The notes under the pieces are model-generated. The model had not been told where the DNA came from and searched no databases. It worked only from the letters and a program-made list of their open reading frames with translations. A DNA stretch of 64,000 bases from Nectonema munidae (taxonomy: Eukaryota; Nematomorpha; Nectonematoida; Nectonematidae). The stretch covers positions 62,001 to 126,000 of the forward strand of contig JAUIRK010000992.1 of the NCBI GenBank assembly GCA_030549495.1. The letters are read 5' to 3'. A program made the position numbers and the translations under genes. Positions 1-12,155 of the stretch are shown piece by piece. Within the stretch, counting starts at the first letter, position 1. Each line of letters opens with the position of its first letter.

Positions 1-1067
1 GCGTCACACAGCAATTTTCAATTTTGACATAATTTTCATCCCTTTGGTAAAGTGTTTAGAAAATGTAAAAAAAGTGGATAAAGAAAAAAGTTGGTCCACC
101 AAGACGGTGACTGAAGCTAATAGATTGCTGACTAAAATCAGTACTTCGCAATTTATAGTCGCGTTCCAATGTAAAAAGGGTTTTGTTTCCGTGTATATGC
201 AAGTTGGAGATTGTTCCTGGATGTCTCGGGATATTAGAAAAGAAGTGGATTCTTGCTTTAAAAAGTTGTATGTTTGCGCAATTATCAGAATGTCTGACAT
301 CGTCAATATTGAAATAACTATCCTAAGAATGTGTAATCATCAGACTGGCTCAATGTAACAATATTACAGCAGAAGAATTAGAAAATTACTGGCTTTAAGC
401 TATTTATATTCCTTACACAGATCGTCTAATAAACCAAATAGAAGAACGCTTCAAAGATGTTCAAATAAAGGCAATGTCAGGGCACTCAATCTAATTCCTT
501 TTAATCTCATGGAAAATTTAAATTAAACAGGAGACGAATTAAACTATGATAATAATTAGATGAGATCATATTAATCAAAAGATATGAAGATGAAGTTTTT
601 CAACCAAAAACCCTTCACAAGAACTCAATCTTTGGAAAAACGTGTGCAAACAATCGAAAAATTTACCAAATTCTATTTCATCTACACTAAAGTGTTGGCG
701 AATGAAAACATTCCCAAATATTTCCTCAATATTGAACAATCTAATTCCAGTATCCTGAGCTTCTGTTGACGAGGACATTCAGCTATTAGAGGACAGAATG
801 AACGCGCTAGATTTGTTAGAAGTGCACAAAGATATCAAACTCAGGTGAGATAGTTTATTCATTTGACAAAAGTCCCTGACATCGTATGTTGCTATCTCAT
901 CCTCTATTCGACAATTGATTTTAAATTTAACAACGTTAAAAACATCTTGCTAATAAAATGTCTGTATTTTCTTAAATCATATGCGTGTTATATTTACTTT
1001 CAAAAAAATTTAAATAAAAAACATATCTTTTCTACCGCCCCTTGTTAAAATCCTAGATCCACCACTG
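1..1067 (+). mobile_element. hAT transposon relic, 3' part (52-kDa repressor/THAP12-like transposase)
   Basis: This is the broken 3' half of a DNA transposon that enters from the left edge. Around 95-170 the translation (TEANRLLTKISTSQF) resembles the 'R-S-E-A-x-x-L-L-x-K-I' stretch of hAT transposases annotated as 52-kDa repressor of PKR-inhibitor-like proteins. Positions 361-480 give ITAEELENYW then RLINQIEERFKD, like the 'PYLDSLIxxLExRF' stretch of that family. At 775-840 another frame gives RMNALDLLEVHKDIKL, like the C-terminal end of the hAT dimerisation domain. The right terminus is probably 1045-1067, ending ...GATCCACCACTG; read inward from the end this is CAGTGGTGGATC, a typical hAT-like tip. 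Several stops and frame changes make it a pseudogene. Family call is by remembered motif resemblance. Confidence 0.5.
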
Positions 1068-4000
1068 GTGACAGATATAAAAACACGTATATATTTAGAG
1101 ACACACACACTTTATGAGAAGTTGATACTCAGTGGCTCTTTAGGGTTTTAGCTCGAACTCATCAATCCTCAAGGCTGTCGTGAAGCAGATCAAAATATAA
1201 ATGTCATTTTTACGCTAAAATTTAATTTTGAAGAAACCAGAAACAAATGAAGTTTTTATGTACGTTTTAAACTTCGGATTTTTTGTACCTCGATAACATT
1301 GCCAAACCGGATTGAAAGTCATGGACACAAAGCATTTGTAAAATATAAACTGATTAAGTTTCAGAAATAATTGTCAATCTAAGTTTGTGAATATACAAAC
1401 TCTCACCTGAAACTCAAATTATATTCCAATTTGCGCAAAATTAATTTAAAGGATATGGCTCAGTGTTGAAACGAGTACCGAGTTTCAAGAACCGGTTTCA
1501 CTCCAAAAATATTGACTGAAAAGCAGGAATATTTAGGTGTTTTGAAAAAAAAAATTTAATATAAAATTGATAAATATCTTACATTATATTATCAAAAATA
1601 TACCATTATCATTCATTTTTATTCATGAAATAACTTTTTAAAAATGATTGAGCATTCAAAGTTTTGCAAGTAAGCTTTCTTCTCTTTTTGGTAAGAAACA
1701 TTAAAGCAATTGATAAAGATCTTTCCGATTCATTGATTGTACACTTTATTGTCAATAAGTCGAATAAACTTTTTCAAGTTCCCTTACGCAAATGATTTCA
1801 AATTTAATTTTGTTCCAAGAATTTAAGACCGAGTAATCATTAAATTAATCTCAAAGCAAATATTTTTCATTCTATTCTTCATTATATAAAATTATATAAA
1901 ATTTCTAAGTTAGAACGGGCAAATTTATTTAATTCTCAGTACTGTGATTTTACATAAGAACGGGAACTGTACTGTCTACTAGTACAGGTCACAAACGGTG
2001 AAAGTAGGATCTCTTCTCCCTTGTGGGAAGCAGCGGCTAGCGCAACTTAAAGGTGAGCTCAAAAGTACAAATGATTTTAGCGGGATTAGTATATGTGTAA
2101 TTATTTACAATGTTATCAGCATACTCCAACTTGTTTATGACAATGGCGTAAAGCTTCTTTCAGTTGTAATCTTTATTACACATCTCTCGCAAATCCAATA
2201 CACGCCCGTCTTCCACTTTCCCACTCTAGGCTTACAACGCACTTGCTGTCTAATTAACTTAGCACAATGCTTAGTCCATGATAACAAGTAAGCTCCCCTT
2301 CACCCACAAAAGTCAAGAAAAGAAAGTTAGGACAACAACAACATCTCCATCCATATCTTCATCAATTACTTGACCTGATAATTCCTTGAAAGTCGTTAGA
2401 AACACACACACACACACCCAACTCCAGTCTAGCATCGTTCCAAGCCCTTTTGTTCGCATCTTCTCCAAGATTGCCTTTTCTCTCCTTAATCCCACGGGTA
2501 TTGTATATTTTCACTATCTACGCACTTCTGTTTTAGCAAAATTTAAAATTCTGCACTAATCTAGTTAAATTTCACAAATTATTATTTCATCCTTTTTCGT
2601 CGTCGAATTCACCAGTGTACTCATTTCAAAAACAAATATTTCGTATTGATAATGCCACGCCTTCACAAAGCTTGGTGGGTGATGCTTTATATAGGTAGTC
2701 ACCAGCTAGAGATATAATGGGAAAGAGCTGAACAGACAAAATATACTTCATAAAACAGAGAATTTAATCATTCATTCTGTATTATAGTTATTGTATACGT
2801 ATGTAAAAATCAATCAAGGCAGATGATAATAATCAATAAATATTGTAAGTTTCATGAAGTACTTTTAGTATATTAGCACATCATGTTAGAAAGTAAGTTA
2901 TATTTACGCACATCTACACTTCTCTCCCCTATTTGCCGAAAAAAGGTTTAGACGAGACTTAGCGCTTTTACCACTTCACAATAAGTGAGTACGCATTTTA
3001 CGTTTCGTTGAATTCATTTTCCCATCTACAACACATCCATGTCATGATTTACACAAGAAAGACAATGATCAAAAAGGGAAATCTGTGAAAACATTTTTGA
3101 GGCAGGTAGATGAAGTTTGGGTTATTTTTCAACATAAGCATTGGTATAAAAAAGCGCTACTTAATTTAAGACTTTTCGGTGCCCTTTCGCAGTTCATCCT
3201 AAATGATAACATTATCCCCCTCCACCCCGAATGTTGAGTTTAGAATCTGCACGATCTTTTAATTGCACTAACATCTCACGAACGGTTACTTGTACTGCAA
3301 AATAATACATTGACACAGTGCCGGTTTGAAGGGAGGGGGCGTGGGGATAGGCGATTTTGTTAAAGAAGTCATGTACTTCAGATTCGTAACATGATATGAG
3401 TAAATGTTACTTGCGTAATACCAGCAATACTCTACGCATGCATATTCACAATGATTTGGTAAGAAAATTAAGGAAAAAATGTTATAAAATAGCTACGAGA
3501 TCAATTTTCTTCTAGATTCGCACCTGCATTAATATATATACACTAGTTTACAAGAATTGCTATTGAACATATATGGATACAGTATACAGATGCGCATAAT
3601 TCTAACAAGATCGCTCCCAATTAGAGAAACAACACTAATATCAAGTGCTTAGCTTGAAGAATATCTAGAATCACAAAGCCTTTTATAACTTGTATAAAGA
3701 TATTGATTGCGATGACTTCCTGATGTAGTAATGTTATCATCATCAAATAAACGTTTCTATAAATTGCTCTACAAGGCTTGGACTTATTTTTGCAAGGTAT
3801 TATGACACATACAATTTTTACTCATTCAGTTACTGCCATTAATCTTACATTTGTTCACCGTTTTTTAGACAATACAAATAAATATGTTCCCAATTAAATT
3901 CTAAATAACATGAGGGTGCGATGATAATGCCCAATTTTTTACATTAATTTGCCTGCTTAGTTAGTTTGAGATTCTAACTCTTGGCATTTTACTTCAATTT

Positions 4001-4355
4001 TGTACGCTTGGATATACTGTAAATCAAGAAATTTTTGCGGAAGTTAAATTTTCCGATTTGCAAGTTAGAAAGAGTTGCTGTATGTTATTTTCACGAGCAA
4101 TCATATATTTTCAAAATTATCTTCATATGTTATACTTATTTCTCAGGGACACACATCCTTAAATTTTTAGGGGTGTGAACTTTTTTTTTTATAATTTCCA
4201 AAATTTGTTTTAAATGAATTGTTGTCCAATGAACACACCACCATTAATACCGGACATATACTTGCACTGCAAACTCTCATTCTCACCACAACTGTACAGA
4301 TTTTATGAAGTCAAAGTACCTTGTTTGCAATTCCGATTGCATCAACCTTCTAGCT
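1068..4355. other. Gene-free AT-rich stretch
   Basis: No credible exon or long ORF was seen. It holds a (CA)n microsatellite at about 2402-2418. At 3316 begins CAGTGCCGGTTTGAAGGG followed by a G-rich run, which looks like the left tip of a hAT-type element, but no partner end was found. The repeat at 4015-4145 is listed separately. Confidence 0.6.
4015..4145 (+). repeat. Dispersed repeat, copy 1 (partner at 15771-15895)
   Basis: The segment starts ACTGTAAATCAAG and continues through TTTTCAAAATTATCTTCATA. The segment at 15771-15895 starts ACTGCAAATCAAG, then runs through a GTTATTTTCGC-like stretch and TTTTCAAAATCATCCTCATA in the same order and orientation. By eye the two are roughly 70% alike. 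No ORF or terminal repeats were seen; it is an unclassified interspersed repeat. Confidence 0.55.
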
Positions 4356-6102
4356 CAGTGGTTTTCAAACTAAAGTCCGCGTGACGTGAAGAAGCTTCTT
4401 GGGGATCGAAAAGGGGACACTGAGTGAATCGTTTGCCGAAAATATAGCACCCATATTTTAACATTTGCCATTTTTGCCAATAAGTCACCTTTAAATATAA
4501 AGATTCCCACTTGAAATTTCGTTTTACTGTATTAAAGTCTTGTGGGGAAGAGGAACATAAGTGTCCTTTGTGTTGTGAAATGTTAGCATCCACTTTTTTA
4601 AAGCCCGTCAAGTGAAGCTTGCGCTGGTAGTGAAGTACTTGATTTCGGTAAACAAAACTATTGGCTGAACGATTGCACAAATTCATGTTTGATAAATAAC
4701 ATAGGATGTTTTTTGAAAAATATTAAGTATTGTTTGAAAAGTTTCAAAAAATATCTGTTGTCAAAAAGTCCTGCAACATAGGTGAAAAGTTGATATTACC
4801 TTGCTGCAAAAATATATTGAATGTGCTAAGATTCAATCTTCCTGTCAAAAGATAGCATTAGAAGGCTAATAGGAGAGTGTCTGATGACATGTTAAACGTG
4901 GTTTTATTGATTCGGAATTCGATTTTCAACTTTTTTGCTCAGATTGATGAAACGATGGATGCGTCAAACTTATCTCAGCCTTGCGTTTACGTACAATATG
5001 TATATGACAAGAACCTGGTAGATAATTTTTATTTTGCGAAATTCAGCAATAGAACAACTGCAAGAGGAAAATTTGACAAAGTTATAAATTTTTTTATAGC
5101 ACAATGTATTAAGTCTGAATCTGGCTAAACAAAAATCTCCTGATGTAATTGGTACCCAGTGCGCCAAGCCATAAAACCATACCCGATAAGTTGAAAAATG
5201 TTCTCAATGAAGTCATTAAAACAGTGTAGTTCATTAAAGCAAATGCTTAAAATCTTGTGTGTTTTCAATTTGAAAAACTCTTGTTGCACTCAAACGTGAG
5301 GTGGCTTTCCAAAGGAAAATTTTCCAAGTGATACTATGGAAAGAAATCCAGCAATTTCTGGAAGGCAAACTATACTTGTATATTGTATGTAGAATTTTCT
5401 GATGAACATACTTGATGAATTCCTTTAACCTTGAGCTGCAAGGAAAAGAGATCAGAGTACTCCATTGTAATAAAAAATGACAGTTTTTGAAATGAAGCTG
5501 GAATAATTGCTTTCTTTGACAAGAAAAATTTTGCTCGATTTTCGCCCTAGAGCGCATAAAACACCTTGTAGCATGCCAAGAAATTTCTCTTTATTTTTTA
5601 ATCTACAAAAATGTGAAAAATACTATCAATTTATCAAAAACCCTTTTATAATCTCGATTAGTAATCGGGCCTGAGAAGACTTCTTATTTCAAAAACAGTT
5701 TATTGATTTGCTTAATGATTGAGGAGGTGCAAAACCTGTTTTTCTGGAATATCTCATAGCGATTTTTTGATTGAAATGAGAGAGTCCTATGCTTGCAAAG
5801 ATTGCTCTGTTTCGATTTGCCACTACATATGAGTGTGAGCAAGCATTTTTCATGCTACTTGCAATTGAAACCAAATCCCGAAACAGATTGGAAGTGAGTA
5901 AATAATATAAAATGTTGCATTGGCCAAAACAGAGCCAAATTTAGACAAAATAGATGCCATCCATCCCATTGAGATTTGGATTGTTCAGACAATTTTTGAA
6001 TAAAGAATTGTGTCAATTTTTTACTACAGTAGTTTATATGTTGAAATGTTGATGTTTAAATGAGACCCCGAGCTATTAAAAAATTATAGTTTGACCGCTA
6101 CG
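4356..6102 (+). mobile_element. hAT (Charlie/ZBED5-like) transposon relic
   Basis: The left end is CAGTGGTTTTCAAACTAAAG followed by GTCCGCG, the usual tip of Charlie-type hAT elements. A degenerate match in reverse orientation at 6085-6102 (ATAGTTTGACCGCTACG) is the likely right end. Inside, 4877-5106 encodes an 83-residue fragment beginning MSDDMLNVVLLI and containing QIDETMDASNLSQPC, matching the 'F-x-x-Q-x-D-E-T-x-D-x-S-N-x-S-Q' catalytic stretch of ZBED5-like hAT transposases. Around 5810-5890 a further frame gives TTYECEQAFFMLLAIETKSR, the family's C-terminal dimerisation motif. Several frame breaks and stops lie between the pieces, so no product is expected. No clean 8-bp TSD was found. 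Confidence 0.65.
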
Positions 6103-7019
6103 CCGAAAATTTCTGGAAAGTTTGTGAATGAAACAAAATCATTCTTATATGATAGATCACTATTCATTAGTTGTAATTAAGTCTTTATCCCTCCTTATTG
6201 CCATTTACCAGTTATTGAAACGGATCGTCACAGTCTACCTGTTTAGTCTAACCAAGTGAGGTGTTATACCATGACTAAAAATGATCTCTTTTGTAAATCT
6301 TTAGGGATTTGAATTTTTGGTTGAGCCGATTTTATATTTGGTGGTCGAAGGTTAAGCATGTCTTTGTCTTCTAAAGACCATATGGAAAGGGATTAGAGGA
6401 CTCATTGGTAATACAGTGAAACCTTATTTATCGGACAGCAGATTATTCGACAACCCCACCCACTATCCGATGCAATATTGATTTGGAGCTAAAAGATTTT
6501 TCTCAGCCTTTCATCTCACTAATTGTCAACAAGCCTGGTTTAAATCAAATGAATTGGTTAGGTGGATTGATTACTCTGCACTGAAATGCATTGTTGCTTA
6601 CATTTTAAAATTTTTAGCAACGAAATGCTACCAAACTAGATCAGTAACACTGAAAAACAAAGAATCATCTTATATAATCTTCATATTCTACCTACACATA
6701 TATTCAGTGAGTAAAGTAAATTTTTGAAAATTTATTTAGGATATGGGTCTATGAGTTGACAGGTATGTAGCCGTGAATTAAAATTTGACCATTTTAAATA
6801 GAAATTGAAGGTTTAAAAATTTTGGAAGAAATATTCTGCAAACTTTAAATTTATATAAATGGGCTATTCCAATCCCTTAGTTATACACTAAAAATTACGT
6901 GAAAATTAACAAATATTTTAAACAAAGTGTAAAAATATTCCCAACTACTCAAAGAAATCTTGATAAAAAACTAAAACTTACACAAGAATAAAAGACTTGC
7001 TTGTTTAAATTAACCCCGT
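6103..7019. other. Gene-free stretch with a Tigger-like terminus
   Basis: There is no credible ORF. The only structure seen is the Tigger/pogo-like inverted-repeat end at 6414. Confidence 0.5.
6414..6470 (+). repeat. Solo Tigger/pogo-like terminal repeat
   Basis: After a TA dinucleotide the sequence reads CAGTGAAACCTTATTTATCG, close to the well-known Tigger terminus (CAGTGAAACCTCGTTTATCC). It continues with GGACAGCAGATTATTCGACA. No matching right end or transposase was found nearby, so this is an orphan or very short element. Confidence 0.5.
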
Positions 7020-7950
7020 CGTCGTACGGAGGGGGGCAAAACTGATCAATGGAAGGGGAAAAATGTTTTTAATGGGGCGAAAAATATAAAAAAGGTTATA
7101 TTTTTTTTTTTTTAAAAAGTTTTTTATTGTAAAAAAAAACCACGGGGGCGGCGCCCCTTCCCCCCCCCCCCCCCTCTTGGTTGGGTTGGTGGGGTTAATA
7201 AATTAAAATAATAAAAATATAAATTAAAAAATTAAATATTTAAATATTTTAAAAAAAAAAATCATAACCAATAAAAAATTGCTCTTATTCAAACGACTGG
7301 CTAAATTACTAACTCTGACCAAATATAGCTCACATGTGCATTACTATAACAAAGAAGTGGACGTTAATGGAAAAAATAGATTTCAAATATTCATCCTAAG
7401 ACTTAACCTTAAAACAAGAAAAGTAATATCGAAAATCTACTCAGAAGACAAACAATTCTATTAAATGCTATAAAAAAAGATATATATAATTGAGAAAATC
7501 GAAAATAATTGATAGGGAGGGGGGAGGAGCAAAAGCCTTTTTCGCCCTCCTGGAAATCACCGGGAACCCCCTCGCCTCTGGATGTGCATAAATCTCAAAA
7601 ATATCCTATATAAAAAAATCCTAAAATCATCCTATTATGTTTACATATTTTCAAGTTATACCTTTGCAAAATATCAGCTTTTGGCGAAAATTTCATAATT
7701 TACGTACAGTATCACATAAGAATTTTTGGGTCCGAAAAAAAAAAAAATAACCTCCTTTTGAAAACCCACCTTTTCTTTGATTCAAATGAAGGATTCTTTT
7801 GGGGGGAGGTGGATTTTGTTGGTGTGTTTTATTATTTTTTAATATCTCCCCCTTTTTTTAGTGGTATATAAAACACCCCCCCCCATTTTATTTGTGTGGC
7901 AGACTCAAAAAAAAAATTCCCCCACAAAAAAAAAAAAAAAAGATTTTTTT
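7020..7950. other. Homopolymer-rich, possibly mis-assembled stretch
   Basis: Two patches (about 7020-7270 and 7725-7945) consist largely of long single-base runs: poly-T near 7100, poly-C near 7160-7175, poly-A near 7250, 7740 and 7925, and poly-C near 7877. They are mixed with short G/C-only words. This pattern is unlike the flanks and is typical of low-quality consensus. Between them, 7500-7590 has GGGGAGGAG and CCCCCTCGCCTCTGG, resembling a G/C-rich transposon tip. An ORF at 7279-7464 has no recognisable similarity and is not called. Confidence 0.45.
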
Positions 7951-8104
7951 ATAGTTTGGATTTAAAAATTTACAAGTATAAATTTTGATGATTAAACTTT
8001 TTTCAAACGAATTTTATCTTCATTTTTGTACATAAGGTGTAGAAAGCATACGAAGGAAGACTTTCCATTGAATTAGACAGATGCATAAAATTATCAATGG
8101 AGGC

Positions 8105-8230
8105 GTGAGTCAGCTTCGTTAGATACTGGATTTCGATAACTCAATGTATTGGGTTCGATCCCGTATCAAGTCTATTTTCCTCCTAGTTTGATGCAAGAGT
8201 TCAATAAAGTCGTCTTCATTCCGATAACAT
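8105..8230 (+). repeat. tRNA-derived SINE, copy A
   Basis: It begins GTGAGTCAGCTTCG and holds a B-box-like GGTTCGATCC at 8152-8161, about 45 bp after an A-box-like region. The motif TTTCGATAACTCAA is shared with the copies at 20315 and 38330. Its 3' half diverges from copy C. Confidence 0.6.
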
Positions 8231-8510
8231 TAGTTAAGAATTCTTTAATATAAAAAGTTTCATGATACACCCGGTGAATTGTGTTTTCTGACGAAAAAGT
8301 TAAGGGTGGCATAATAAAAGTGGCATTTTCCAATAATTTTTTTGTTTACATTTTATTTTCTTGTAAGTAATTGCCTTAGCTTTAAATATTTATTATAAAT
8401 TTTGAAATTTCTTAAAAAACACAGTAAATTCTCCTACTTTATGAAAACACTGAAATTTCCAAACGCGTAGCCATGGGGCAGGGTCGGCTTCCTGCACAGA
8501 AAAACTTTGG

Positions 8511-8525
8511 GTCCTGCCCACCCTC
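8511..8525 (+). repeat. Target-site duplication, left (RTE-1)
   Basis: The 15-mer GTCCTGCCCACCCTC is repeated exactly at 12141-12155 and brackets the RTE element between them. Confidence 0.85.
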
Positions 8526-8713
8526 ATCATCATCATCATCCATTCGCTCTAATGAGCAGGTCTTTGTCCTGGCGAGCCAAGGTCGACCTTGAATCTGCAG
8601 CGATGTCTCCATCTTCCTTTCATTTCAGCATTTTCATTCTTCAGGTTCTTTTTCTTCATGTCTTCTTTAACAGCATCTTCCAATCTTTTTTTCGGTCTCC
8701 CTCTCCTCGCTTA

Positions 8714-9049
8714 TCAAGTGATGTTTTCATCCCATAGTCTCTTCGTTAGTCTTTGTGTATCCATTCTCTCTAAGTGTCCTAGCCAACGGAGTCTATGCTC
8801 TTCCAAATACTGCTCTATATCTTCCACCCCTGTCATTCTTCTAATCTCTTTGCTACGCACTTTGTCCAGTAGAGTTTTGCCACACATCATTCGTAACATT
8901 CTCATCTCAGCAGACTGCATGCGTCTCACTTCAACCTCTTCATTGGCCAACCCTGCTCCATAACACATAACACTCCTTACACACGTTTGTATAGTCTTCC
9001 TTTTAACTTCAATGACAAAACCTGCCGCACAGTACGCCAGCAATATCAT
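8714..9049 (-). pseudogene. RTE-1 RT C-terminal tail
   Basis: This 111-residue open segment is the region after the RT fingers and palm of RTE polyproteins. It contains RTIQTCVRSVMCYGAG and later RRMTGVEDIEQYLEEHRLRW followed by LGHLERMD. That 'R-W-x-G-H-x-x-R-M' ending is usual for RTE/BovB-like elements. It is the 3' portion of the LINE reading frame and is not a separate gene. Confidence 0.75.
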
Positions 9050-9559
9050 TAAACTTTTTCCAACCAGCTCTAATTCTTGATATCCTTTTTCAATTCCGCT
9101 AGAACCCCAAATAACAAACTCCTTTCTCTTCGAATTCTCTTCCCTAGTTTAACGAAGCTTGTCTTCCACAATTTCATGATTTATCTTACAACTGCGACAT
9201 ATGAAATTTTTCGCTGCTCAGGAACAGATAAGCCTGAACATCTCTTATGAACCCATAATTCGCATTTCACGCATTGAATAGCTCCTAACTACCTGTTCCA
9301 CCACACTACACGTCGATTCACTTACTGAGTCAAAACATTTTCTTGTGGACTTTCTTGTTTCGTTTTTGCAATTTCACCTTCAACCTTTGCTTTCTAAGGC
9401 TTCTTTCCAACAACGTCTTGTTTTCAACGTCTTCCCAACGCTACCAATCAATATCAAATCATCAGGTAAAGATTTTCTCATGTTCTTGGATATGTTTTCT
9501 GCCAGTGCATCCATCACAATCGTGAAAGAAGTGGACTGACACGACCGGTGCCTCCAACT

Positions 9560-9690
9560 TTAACCCATTACGACCAATGTTCCTATTTTGGAACATAAGT
9601 ATTTCTCTTCGTCTGCTTTTTTCAATGACTTTGAATATAATCGTCTGGTTTTTTAGTATCGTCTGCTTTGCTTGGTCTTAAATGGGTTAC
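9560..9690. mobile_element. piggyBac-like MITE inside RTE-1
   Basis: The left end is TTAACCCATTACGACCAA and the right end is TTGGTCTTAAATGGGTTAC. Read as inverted repeats they share TAACCCATT-n-n-GACCAA. TTAA at the left edge and TTAC at the right suggest a TTAA target, as used by piggyBac elements. The interior holds TGTTCCTATTTTGGAACA, a near palindrome also seen at about 36131. About 131 bp with no coding capacity. Confidence 0.5.
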
Positions 9691-10512
9691 TTCGACCCCC
9701 AGATTTTTTCCTTCGATTTGTTGCAGTTTCAGTCTGTCTATACATTTCCTCACAGCTTTAATTTCACATTCCATTACGCTTTCTTCCTTAAGCCACCAAA
9801 TTACCCTCTTGGAAGGTCAAAGTTTCTCAAGTCTAAGAACAGTGAAAACTCTCCACGTTTATAGTTTTCCATAGTGCACAAAAATGCCCAATCATACTTT
9901 TGTCGGGCTGACCCCATTTGAGTTTCTCTGATGTTGATCTGTTCTTATTCTTTTCTCAAAAACTCGATCTATCACTTTCATTGAGTGTTCGTCAATTTGA
10001 TGTTCTGTAATTTGGCACTTTGTGTCGCCTTTGCCCTTATATATTGGTATCAAAAAGCTTTTCTCCAACTTTCTGGCTCCTTATTCCTTGTAGCAGTCAT
10101 TACCTACCGGCCAGTTCATTTTCTAATTTGCACAGCAGTAGAGTTCTATGGTAACACCGGACCAGGTGCCTTATTTTTCTTCATTTTCAACAAAGCGTTC
10201 AACTTCATCGAAAGTAATTTTATATACGGGACCTTCATTTGGTCAGCTTGCAACTTTTTATTCCATGCATTTCTTTATTCAACAGATCTTCACAATAATC
10301 TTTCCATAGATCCAACCTATCAGGCAAGGTAACTTCAATTCACCACTTTGATTTTTCTGCAGGGATTTCCTATAACATCTCTTTTGTCTATAGCGTTGTT
10401 CTGGCCGCGAAACGCATGTCTCATCCTATTTTCCATTTTCATTCTTCAATCTGTTTTGTTCGTCACTGGTTCATCGTGCATCGCTTTTGCAATTTCCTTT
10501 TTTGCTTTGTTC

Positions 10513-11603
10513 CTATGGAACACATATAACTTTCTGGCTTCTTCCGTTTTCTCTCTTCTCCATCAAAGATATTTTTCCTTCTTTTCTTTCACAGCGTTTC
10601 GAACATTCTCTCGATTCCACCACCACGTTGCTTTCCTTACAAATTTTTTTGATTTTCCACAAACTTCTTTCATTATTTTTGATACTTCGCCTATGATTTG
10701 ATCCCATTCAGCACTTTTGTCGACGCAACATTTGGCCCTTTCAATCATGTTCTTGTACTTTAGCATCTTTCAACTTCCATGTCTTAATCACACTTCTTTT
10801 CATTTTTTGGCTGTTTCCTAAATTTTTCATTATAACATCGATTATCAAAAGGCGGTGTTGTGACAAGATCATTTCATCTGGGATAGCTTTAATGTTTTCG
10901 ACTTTTTCATTTTTTCTGGCAAGGATATAGTCAATCACTGTTTTATGACCCCCAGACTCATAGGTAATCAATTTTTCCATATCTTTCTTAAACCAGGTGT
11001 TGGCAATCTTCAATTGAAAGCTATCAGCAAAATCTAGCAATCTTTCTCCCTCAGCATTTCTTGTTCCAAAACTGAAACCACCATGTACATCTTCATAACC
11101 GTCACAATCTTTTCCAACATTTCCATTAAAGTCACCTAAGATGCACACTTCCCTTGCACTTCAGATCTCTACTGAAACTAGGTAAAAAGCCTCTTTTCTC
11201 TCTTCCAGACCGCTCTGTGGGCGTAAACAGATAGCATTGTCACAATCTCTTCTCCAACAGCAACTTCCATAGTTATTATCCTATCACTCACACGTTCCAT
11301 AGCTATAACTTATTGCGCCCATTTCATGCTTACCATAAATCCAACTCCTCCTTGTTTGTTATTGTTTCCGCTCCAGTATAACTTGTAATCTTCGTCATTG
11401 CCTCTAACAATTTTGGTTCCCTCATTTTTGTATCTCACTTCTTGTAGACCTGCAACGACTACCTTTCTTATACTAAGCATGTTTGCACATTCTATACTTT
11501 TTCCCACTAGGGATCCTAGATTTATATTAGCCAGTCTCAAAATAAGCTTACTACTACTTTTTAAAATCGAATCCTCTGCACTTTTTGTAAGATTTAAAGA
11601 CAT
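10513..11603 (-). pseudogene. RTE-1 APE endonuclease and linker pseudogene
   Basis: Minus-strand pieces give the endonuclease in order. From 11603: SSKLILRLANINLGSL, then VVVAGLQEVRYKN (the catalytic Glu is in LQE) and GGVGFMVS. From 11148: MCILGDFNGNVGKD (the catalytic Asp and Asn of GDFN), ANTWFKKDMEKLITYES and TVIDYILARK. From 10766 comes the linker before RT with KATWWWNRENVRNAVKEKK. These match the 'craniofacial development protein 2-like' endonuclease of RTE LINEs. The segments lie in different frames with stops, so this is a pseudogene. About 11150-11310 is broken. Confidence 0.8.
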
Positions 11604-11902
11604 GATCTTATATTCTTATATAATATAAGTTATATAATATTAATATATAAACACTTAAATAATATTCTTATATAATATTATTCTTATATAATCTTATTTA
11701 TTTTAAATTTTGTAAGTGGGAACATTGTTTTATAAGATGTGAATTTCGCTGCATTTTCATAAAGTGTAATATTAGAGCAAAAATTTTATGACCGGATGCC
11801 TTTCCTGGCGTCAACCACAGGTTTAAGCGGTGGGCCTAGTCTTTGTTCTGATGAACAGAACCTACAAGACTGCAGGTAATTTGATTTCGAAGTTATTTAC
11901 TC

Positions 11903-12140
11903 CTAGAGCCCTTTAAACCAATAATAACGAGCGAGCTCTGCCCGAAGCAATAGGTTATAGCGCCTAATTACTCGCTTTGCACCTCTAGACCGTTCAGTTA
12001 AAACAACTCCGCCTCGGGAAGGCAGATCTAGAGATTCACTGTAAGTGGCTATTTGAGACGCGAGCCTTTGAAACATTTCATAAGAGGAATGAGAGCTTAT
12101 CCTCAATTGCCTGCCTCGGCATTTACAGCATTGGAGTCGT
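11903..12140 (-). other. RTE-1 5' region with an open frame
   Basis: Minus-strand reading is open here for about 80 residues (QLRISSHSSYEMFQRLASQ, then LPSRGGVVLTERSRGAKR). It lies inside the duplication-bounded LINE, upstream of the endonuclease, and runs slightly into the TSD. It is probably the 5' leader or first ORF segment. No domain was recognised. Confidence 0.4.
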
Positions 12141-12155
12141 GTCCTGCCCACCCTC
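12141..12155 (+). repeat. Target-site duplication, right (RTE-1)
   Basis: GTCCTGCCCACCCTC, an exact copy of 8511-8525. Confidence 0.85.

Larger units (their letters stand above)
8526..12140 (-). mobile_element. RTE-type LINE, near full length, degenerate (RTE-1)
   Basis: This is a minus-strand non-LTR retrotransposon of 3615 bp, bounded by a perfect 15-bp direct repeat. Its 3' end (8526-8541) is a (GAT)n tail on the minus strand, as RTE elements end in short tandem repeats. Its 5' part near 11790-11815 reads, on the minus strand, GACGCCAGGAAAGGCATCC, almost the same as the 5' region of the second RTE at about 61066-61082. An APE-type endonuclease followed by reverse transcriptase can be followed down the element with many stops and frame changes. 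The RT active-site region is badly eroded. The copy cannot move itself. A piggyBac-like MITE sits inside it at 9560-9690. Confidence 0.85.

Noticed and set aside
9985-10701. Plus-strand ORFs of 115 and 117 codons, Phe-rich and apparently membrane-like
   Set aside because: They are the antisense of the minus-strand RTE-1 LINE. The Phe/Ser richness comes from reading A-rich coding sequence backwards.
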